Source: an uncultured Chlorobiales bacterium
Lineage (GTDB): Bacteria; Bacteroidota; Chlorobiia; Chlorobiales; Thermochlorobacteraceae
Length of the DNA stretch: 10,140 nucleotides
Assembly (NCBI GenBank): GCA_937959145.1
Contig: CALGMC010000026.1
Location: forward strand, 1 to 10,140
Reading direction: 5' to 3'
The stretch's first letter is position 1, and each line of letters starts with the position of its first letter. Under the pieces are notes generated by a model. It was not told the DNA's origin, made no database searches, and saw only the letters and a program-made list of their open reading frames with translations. Below are positions 6,300 to 10,140 of this stretch, in pieces. The translations under genes were made by a program, and so were the position numbers.

Positions 6300-7046
6300 A
6301 TGTTACGATGTATTTTGGTTGATGACGAGCAACTGGCGCGTGAGCGGTTTCGCGCGCTTTTAGCAAAAGCAGAAGCCGATGTCGAAATCGTTGGTGAAGC
6401 CGAAAACGGCAAACAAGCCGTGCCGATGATTTATGAACTCAAGCCTGACCTCGTGTTTTTGGATATTCAAATGCCAGGGCTGACAGGCTTTGAAGTTTTA
6501 GACCTGCTCGCCGCGCCGCGCCCCTACATCGTTTTCGTTACTGCCTACGACGACTACGCCCTCAAAGCCTTTGAAGTTCACGCGCTCGACTATCTCACTA
6601 AGCCCGTCAAACTTGAACGCTTAGTGCGCACGCTCGATTACTTAAACGACCTTCACGCCCGCGAGCAACATCACGAAAAAATTGAATCGCTTCGAGAATC
6701 GCGCACGGCAGAGCCGCTCTCTCGGCTTACGGTGCATATCGGGCAACGCTTGCGCGTCGTCGGTCTGAACGAAATCAAACGCATTGAAGCCGAAGATAAA
6801 CTTGTTTATGTCTATCTCGCCGATGGCAAATTCAGAACCGACTTCACGCTCGATGAACTCGAGGCGCGATTAAGCCCGAAAGAATTTGTCCGAATTCATC
6901 GTGCCCATCTTGTTCGGCTCGATGCCGTTCGAGAACTTGTGCCTTGGTTCAATGGCACGTATTGCGTTCGATTGGACGATGGCGTTCAACTGCCTGTGGC
7001 GCGTCGCCGCTCGGCAACTGTCAAAGGTTTATTTGGGAAAGGATAA
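6300..7046 (+). CDS. LytR/AlgR-family response regulator (REC-LytTR)
   Basis: This 248-residue two-domain regulator has an N-terminal receiver with acidic residues Asp8/Asp9, phospho-acceptor Asp55 in F-L-D-I-Q-M-P, switch Thr81 in V-T-A-Y-D-D-Y-A-L and Lys101 in L-T-K-P-V. All key residues are intact. After a linker (about 120-135) comes a LytTR DNA-binding domain (about 137-245) with I-K-R-I-E-A-E-D-K-L-V-Y-V, F-V-R-I-H-R-A-H-L-V and L-P-V-A-R-R-R. Phosphorylation by a LytS/YpdA-type histidine kinase normally drives binding to paired direct repeats near promoters. No kinase is in the window, so the partner is elsewhere or absent. It begins 12 bases after the DUF486 stop. Its final codons carry the Shine-Dalgarno sequence of the next gene. 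Confidence 0.95.
   Translation: MLRCILVDDEQLARERFRALLAKAEADVEIVGEAENGKQAVPMIYELKPDLVFLDIQMPGLTGFEVLDLLAAPRPYIVFVTAYDDYALKAFEVHALDYLTKPVKLERLVRTLDYLNDLHAREQHHEKIESLRESRTAEPLSRLTVHIGQRLRVVGLNEIKRIEAEDKLVYVYLADGKFRTDFTLDELEARLSPKEFVRIHRAHLVRLDAVRELVPWFNGTYCVRLDDGVQLPVARRRSATVKGLFGKG
7035..7043 (+). promoter_or_regulatory. Ribosome-binding site deciding the GTG start at 7053
   Basis: GGGAAAGGA lies inside the last codons of the LytTR gene, 9 bases before the GTG at 7053. The nearby ATG at 7051 is followed directly by TGA and cannot start a gene. The site supports the rare GTG start and translation from a shared message. Confidence 0.55.
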
Positions 7047-7052
7047 TGCGAT

Positions 7053-7589
7053 GTGAACACAGAACTTTCCATCTTGCGCGATGTCGCTCAGCGATTAAAC
7101 TCACGAGGCATTTCGTATATGCTCACGGGGTCAATGGCGATGAACCTTTACGCCGAACCACGCATGACACGCGACCTTGACATCGTTCTTGAATTGAGCA
7201 CAACTGATGTATCTCTGCTTCTCACGCTCTTTGAGCCTGACTACTACATTTCACAAGAAGAAATTAATCTTGCGCTTCGCACAATGGGAATGTTTAACTT
7301 GATTCATCAAGCCAGCGTTACCAAAATTGATTGTATCATCAAAAAGTCAGATGCCTATTCGCTTGGTGCGTTTTCACGTCGCAAGAAAATGAACATCGAC
7401 GGCTTCGAGGTTGATGTGATTTGCAAAGAGGATTTGATTATCGCTAAACTCTTGTGGCTCAAAGAAACGGATTCAGGACAACAGAAACGAGATATTCAAA
7501 ACTTGCTTCAAACCGATTACGATGCAACGCTCCTGCAAACGCTTGCTGACACGCTCGGCTTAACCTATTTACTCAACCAACTGCGATGA
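7053..7589 (+). CDS. AbiEii/AbiGii-like nucleotidyltransferase (MNT fold)
   Basis: The 178-residue protein has the minimal-nucleotidyltransferase signature. Gly26-Ser27 (L-T-G-S-M-A-M) is followed by T-R-D-L-D-I-V, giving the D41-x-D43 metal pair, with a candidate third Asp at Asp93 in T-K-I-D-C-I-I. The C-terminal K-E-D-L-I-I-A-K-L-L-W-L-K and R-D-I-Q-N-L-L (about 125-152) match the helical tail of AbiEii/AbiGii-type and related nucleotidyltransferases. Such proteins transfer nucleotides to tRNA or proteins and often form the toxic half of toxin-antitoxin or abortive-infection pairs; others are uncharacterised. The start is GTG with a good Shine-Dalgarno sequence; homologues have about 20-25 residues before the GS motif, as here. 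Six bases separate it from the LytTR gene and the next gene overlaps its stop by ATGA. Sampled GC is about 38-40%, below its neighbours. Toxin activity is inference. Confidence 0.85.
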   Translation: MNTELSILRDVAQRLNSRGISYMLTGSMAMNLYAEPRMTRDLDIVLELSTTDVSLLLTLFEPDYYISQEEINLALRTMGMFNLIHQASVTKIDCIIKKSDAYSLGAFSRRKKMNIDGFEVDVICKEDLIIAKLLWLKETDSGQQKRDIQNLLQTDYDATLLQTLADTLGLTYLLNQLR

Positions 7590-7912
7590 AAAGCGATACT
7601 TCACCCGAAATGCAAGCGCGATACCGCCAAATGCTGATGGCGCGCACGCCCGAAGAACGCTTCAAGATGGGACTCAGTGCATGCGAAGCCGCTCGCAAAC
7701 TCGTGCTGGCGTCGCTTCCGCCTGACCTTGACGAAACGGAACGCCGTGTTCAACTTTTTCTTCGCTACTACAAAAACGACTTCACGCCGTCGCAACAGGA
7801 AAAAATCATTGCCTCGCTTCGCGAATACGGAAAAACGCACACCAATCTGACCGCTTCGCTTACTTCGGGAGAAGTTCCGACTTCATTTGCGACTGAAATA
7901 ACTCGGGATTAG
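7586..7912 (+). CDS. Small helical protein paired with the nucleotidyltransferase (possible antitoxin-like partner)
   Basis: I recognise no Pfam-level domain with certainty. The 108-residue product is soluble and largely helical. Its M-Q-A-R-Y-R-Q-M, T-P-E-E-R-F-K-M-G, A-R-K-L-V-L-A-S-L and V-Q-L-F-L-R-Y-Y-K-N-D-F segments resemble a small hypothetical family I recall beside nucleotidyltransferase genes in cyanobacteria and Chlorobiota-like genomes. The ATG lies inside the TGA of the preceding gene (ATGA, 4-base overlap), implying translational coupling, which is what a partner or antitoxin would show. Unlike its partner, one sampled block is GC-rich (58%). The last roughly 18 residues (about 92-108) are encoded over the 3' end of the opposing acylase gene and look low in structure, so the C-terminus may be an extension gained by loss of an earlier stop. 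A role as antitoxin or regulator is inference from position. Confidence 0.8.
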   Translation: MKSDTSPEMQARYRQMLMARTPEERFKMGLSACEAARKLVLASLPPDLDETERRVQLFLRYYKNDFTPSQQEKIIASLREYGKTHTNLTASLTSGEVPTSFATEITRD

Positions 7913-10140
7913 TTACAAAATCGCGCAGTTCGCCTTTTCGCCACAGGGGCAGTTGGTCGCTGTAATGCGGGCTAGCAGGCTCACCGCTGTTGCCGCCGGG
8001 CAAAATAGAACGGAACATATTCGAATTGCTTAAATCAATCACACGGCGCGAACTCGGACCGACTTTGTGCTCCAAGTTCACAAGGGCTTTGCCGTCGGGG
8101 TCAGGTTGTCGGAAGTAGTATTCGCCGTTGTTGATAGTGGTCGCGGTGCCGATTGAGGGAATAGTCTCGAAGTTGAAAAATTTCGCAATGCCGTCGTTGG
8201 ACTTTTGACCGAAGAGATGCCGCACGGTAAGCGTGTGTGCTTTTCCCCATTGCCAATTCGCGTCGTCGGGGCTGAGTTTTTCCGTTAGGATTTCAATGGC
8301 TTCGCGAAAACTTTTGCGAATAATGTCGTCGCGCGTTTCTCGTCTGTCGCTGGTGCGACTGTCGTCGAACCAATCGCTGAATATCACTTCTTCAACCATT
8401 ATGGAATCGCGCTGAACGAGTTTGATGGAGGAATCAGCAAGCAAGCGTTGAATGGTGCGGGTCGGCGAGTTGATAAGCGCAAGGTAGTTTTGATAGGCGT
8501 CGTCGCCGAGTTCATCGTGAAAGGTGTTTCGCAAAAGTTGTTTGAGGAACTGCGCGAAAATGGTTGGCGCAATTTCTTTTTCGGAGAAATCATATTGCCA
8601 ATTTTTGAGATACTGAATCGCACGTTGATGCGTAGCCGTTGTGTCGTTTGCAATCGCGTTCATCAAATACGGCATCAGGTCGCGTGCCATTGGCGAGACG
8701 ACATCGAACTGCATCGCTTCCATCTCTTTAACGCTCAATTTTTCTTTGGCTTGAATTAACTCTGTAATGCGCTCGGCACGCGAGGGCGGCTCCCACAGCG
8801 CGGAAATGTAGTAGGGATAATCATCGCCGACGAGTTTGTTATTGGCATTAACGATGAAATCGCTCGGCGGATTGAAGAGGCGCGGTAAGGAATCAAACGG
8901 AATAAAGCCGCGCCATGCTTGAAGCGAATCGTCGGCGTTGCGGAGCGAAAAGCCTTGCTTATCAAGGCGAATCGGAATTTTGACCGCAGGTTGATAGCCG
9001 ATGTTTCCCGCTGTATCGGCATAAAGGAAGTTCTGACCAGGCACGGCGAAGTGTTTGAGCGCGGCGCGAAAATCGTCCCAATTTTTTGCCAAGAGAATAT
9101 CGTGCATGGCTTTGAGTTCGTCCGATTTCTCGAAGCCTGTCCATTGCATCACGACAACTTTTTTTTCTCGTGCAAGCGAAGGAATTGCAGTAGTCTTCAG
9201 ACCTTGAAAACTGCGCCGAACATCTTCCGAAATCACCACGCCCGACACGCCGTTTTTGTTGTAGAGCCTGACAAGAAGCGGCATCGGCTCACCATTTTTG
9301 ACGTTGATTTCTTCTACAATTTCCGTGAAGGTGGTATCGCTTGTGAGAAAGAAGTCGCAATCGTCTGCCATCACGTTGGTTAAGCCCCACGCGAGTTTAT
9401 CGGTTTTGCCTAAAACGAGCGCGGGCGTTCCGGGAAGCGAACAGCCTGACGCATTGAGATTTTCTGATTTGCAGACAAGTTGAACTTCATACCAGCGCGA
9501 GGGCGTCATGAAGCCCAAGTGTGGGTCGTTGGCGAGAATGGCTTTGCCTGTTGCGGATTTCGTGCGCGTAACTGCCCACGCATTGCTACCGATGTGCGAA
9601 CCCAGTGAGCCGAACATGGCGCGAAATTCTGAATCACGGTCGCGAAAGGCAATGAGCGATTGCACGGCTTGCGGATTTGCTTGTGCGGCAACGATGATGG
9701 GCTTGTTTTTGGGATAGTCGGGGTAAAGTTCCATTGCTTTGGCTTTGCCGAGTTTGTGCTCGATTTCGGCGAGGGCAATGTCGATATGCCAAGCGATGTT
9801 GAGTTCCCAGCCCATGAGGCGCACGATAGCAAGGCAATCTTCGGGCGTCCATGCTTCGGGTTCGTAGCCGAGCACATCGAATTCAATCGGTAGGCTTGCG
9901 TCTTTGCGCCGCACTTCGTCGAGGAAGGCATTGACGCCGTCGCTATAAGCGGAAAGTGCGATGCGTGAATTTTCTGAAAGTCCGTCCCACGCCCAGAGGG
10001 CTTTTGCTAAGCGGTTAATGCCGACGGTGCGAAAGAGTTTATCGAATCCGATTGCGCCTTCGCCTAAGACTTCCGAAAGCCGTCCAGTTGCGGCGCGGCG
10101 TTGCAGTTCCATTTGCCAGAGCCGCTCGCGTGCGTGAGCG
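7860..10140 (-). CDS. Penicillin acylase-family Ntn hydrolase (5' end beyond window)
   Basis: The minus-strand frame stays open to the right edge, reading A-H-A-R-E-R-L-W-Q-M-E-L-Q-R-R before the internal Met at 10112-10110. That is the conserved (V/A)HAxERLWQME segment, so the Met is not the start and the signal peptide and about 60-80 residues lie off the window (759 residues seen). The precursor normally self-cleaves before a Ser that becomes the beta-chain N-terminus and nucleophile; here it is the Ser of I-G-S-N-A-W-A-V (AGC at 9587-9585). Also visible are A-N-D-P-H-L-G-F, the catalytic-Asn region V-N-A-N-N-K-L, W-G-K-A-H and, near the end, N-S-G-E-P-A-S-P-H-Y-S-D-Q-L-P-L-W. The beta chain of about 575 residues is normal. 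The enzyme would hydrolyse amides (beta-lactam side chains or N-acyl-homoserine lactones in relatives), usually in the periplasm; the substrate is unknown. Confidence 0.93.
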   Translation of the reverse strand, partial: AHARERLWQMELQRRAATGRLSEVLGEGAIGFDKLFRTVGINRLAKALWAWDGLSENSRIALSAYSDGVNAFLDEVRRKDASLPIEFDVLGYEPEAWTPEDCLAIVRLMGWELNIAWHIDIALAEIEHKLGKAKAMELYPDYPKNKPIIVAAQANPQAVQSLIAFRDRDSEFRAMFGSLGSHIGSNAWAVTRTKSATGKAILANDPHLGFMTPSRWYEVQLVCKSENLNASGCSLPGTPALVLGKTDKLAWGLTNVMADDCDFFLTSDTTFTEIVEEINVKNGEPMPLLVRLYNKNGVSGVVISEDVRRSFQGLKTTAIPSLAREKKVVVMQWTGFEKSDELKAMHDILLAKNWDDFRAALKHFAVPGQNFLYADTAGNIGYQPAVKIPIRLDKQGFSLRNADDSLQAWRGFIPFDSLPRLFNPPSDFIVNANNKLVGDDYPYYISALWEPPSRAERITELIQAKEKLSVKEMEAMQFDVVSPMARDLMPYLMNAIANDTTATHQRAIQYLKNWQYDFSEKEIAPTIFAQFLKQLLRNTFHDELGDDAYQNYLALINSPTRTIQRLLADSSIKLVQRDSIMVEEVIFSDWFDDSRTSDRRETRDDIIRKSFREAIEILTEKLSPDDANWQWGKAHTLTVRHLFGQKSNDGIAKFFNFETIPSIGTATTINNGEYYFRQPDPDGKALVNLEHKVGPSSRRVIDLSNSNMFRSILPGGNSGEPASPHYSDQLPLWRKGELRDFVTNPELFQSQMKSELLPK

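Noticed and set aside
9506..9931. 141-codon minus-strand open frame within the acylase gene
   Set aside because: It is a shadow of the acylase frame, which carries the Ser nucleophile motif and is clearly the coding one.

Overview
The window reads as ordinary bacterial chromosome with a few accessory genes. GC is near 50% in the core genes. Most starts lack a clear Shine-Dalgarno sequence, and one upstream region carries a TAnnTTTG-like -7 element. The gene mix (MutS2, RluE, MacB-type permease, DinB-type protein, LytTR regulator, Rpn/DUF2887 protein, AbiEii-like nucleotidyltransferase) is compatible with the Bacteroidota/Chlorobiota lineage, perhaps a Chloroherpeton-like organism. That placement is inference, and nothing here proves it.

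Layout, left to right. Bases 1-183 (minus) hold the first 61 residues of a DNA methyltransferase that runs off the left edge. It diverges from mutS2 (243-2612, plus), which is followed 15 bases later by the 23S rRNA pseudouridine synthase gene rluE (2628-3191, plus). Both converge on a minus-strand run. In transcription order this run is a DinB-superfamily gene (5353-5871), an Rpn/DUF2887-family putative nuclease (4500-5312) and a MacB/FtsX-type ABC permease (3233-4450). A 65-base AT-rich spacer with an 11-base direct repeat separates that run from a tightly packed plus-strand run: a DUF486 four-helix membrane protein (5937-6287), a LytTR response regulator (6300-7046), an AbiEii-like nucleotidyltransferase (7053-7589) and a small helical partner (7586-7912, overlapping by ATGA). 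The right quarter is a minus-strand penicillin-acylase-family Ntn hydrolase (7860 to beyond 10140). Its 3' end overlaps the small partner gene tail-to-tail.

How the parts relate. mutS2-rluE looks like a housekeeping pair (recombination control or ribosome rescue, and rRNA modification). The methyltransferase fragment, the Rpn protein and the nucleotidyltransferase pair are accessory or defence-like genes. In the sampled 60-base blocks the first two and the nucleotidyltransferase are AT-richer (about 32-47% GC) than their neighbours (47-53%). I see no clear case for a wholly new system. The best candidate for a second look is the two-gene nucleotidyltransferase/partner module joined to the LytTR operon, followed by the truncated methyltransferase at the left edge. 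I saw no tRNA, rRNA, CRISPR array, insertion sequence or integrase. No stretch over 300 bases lacks a gene.
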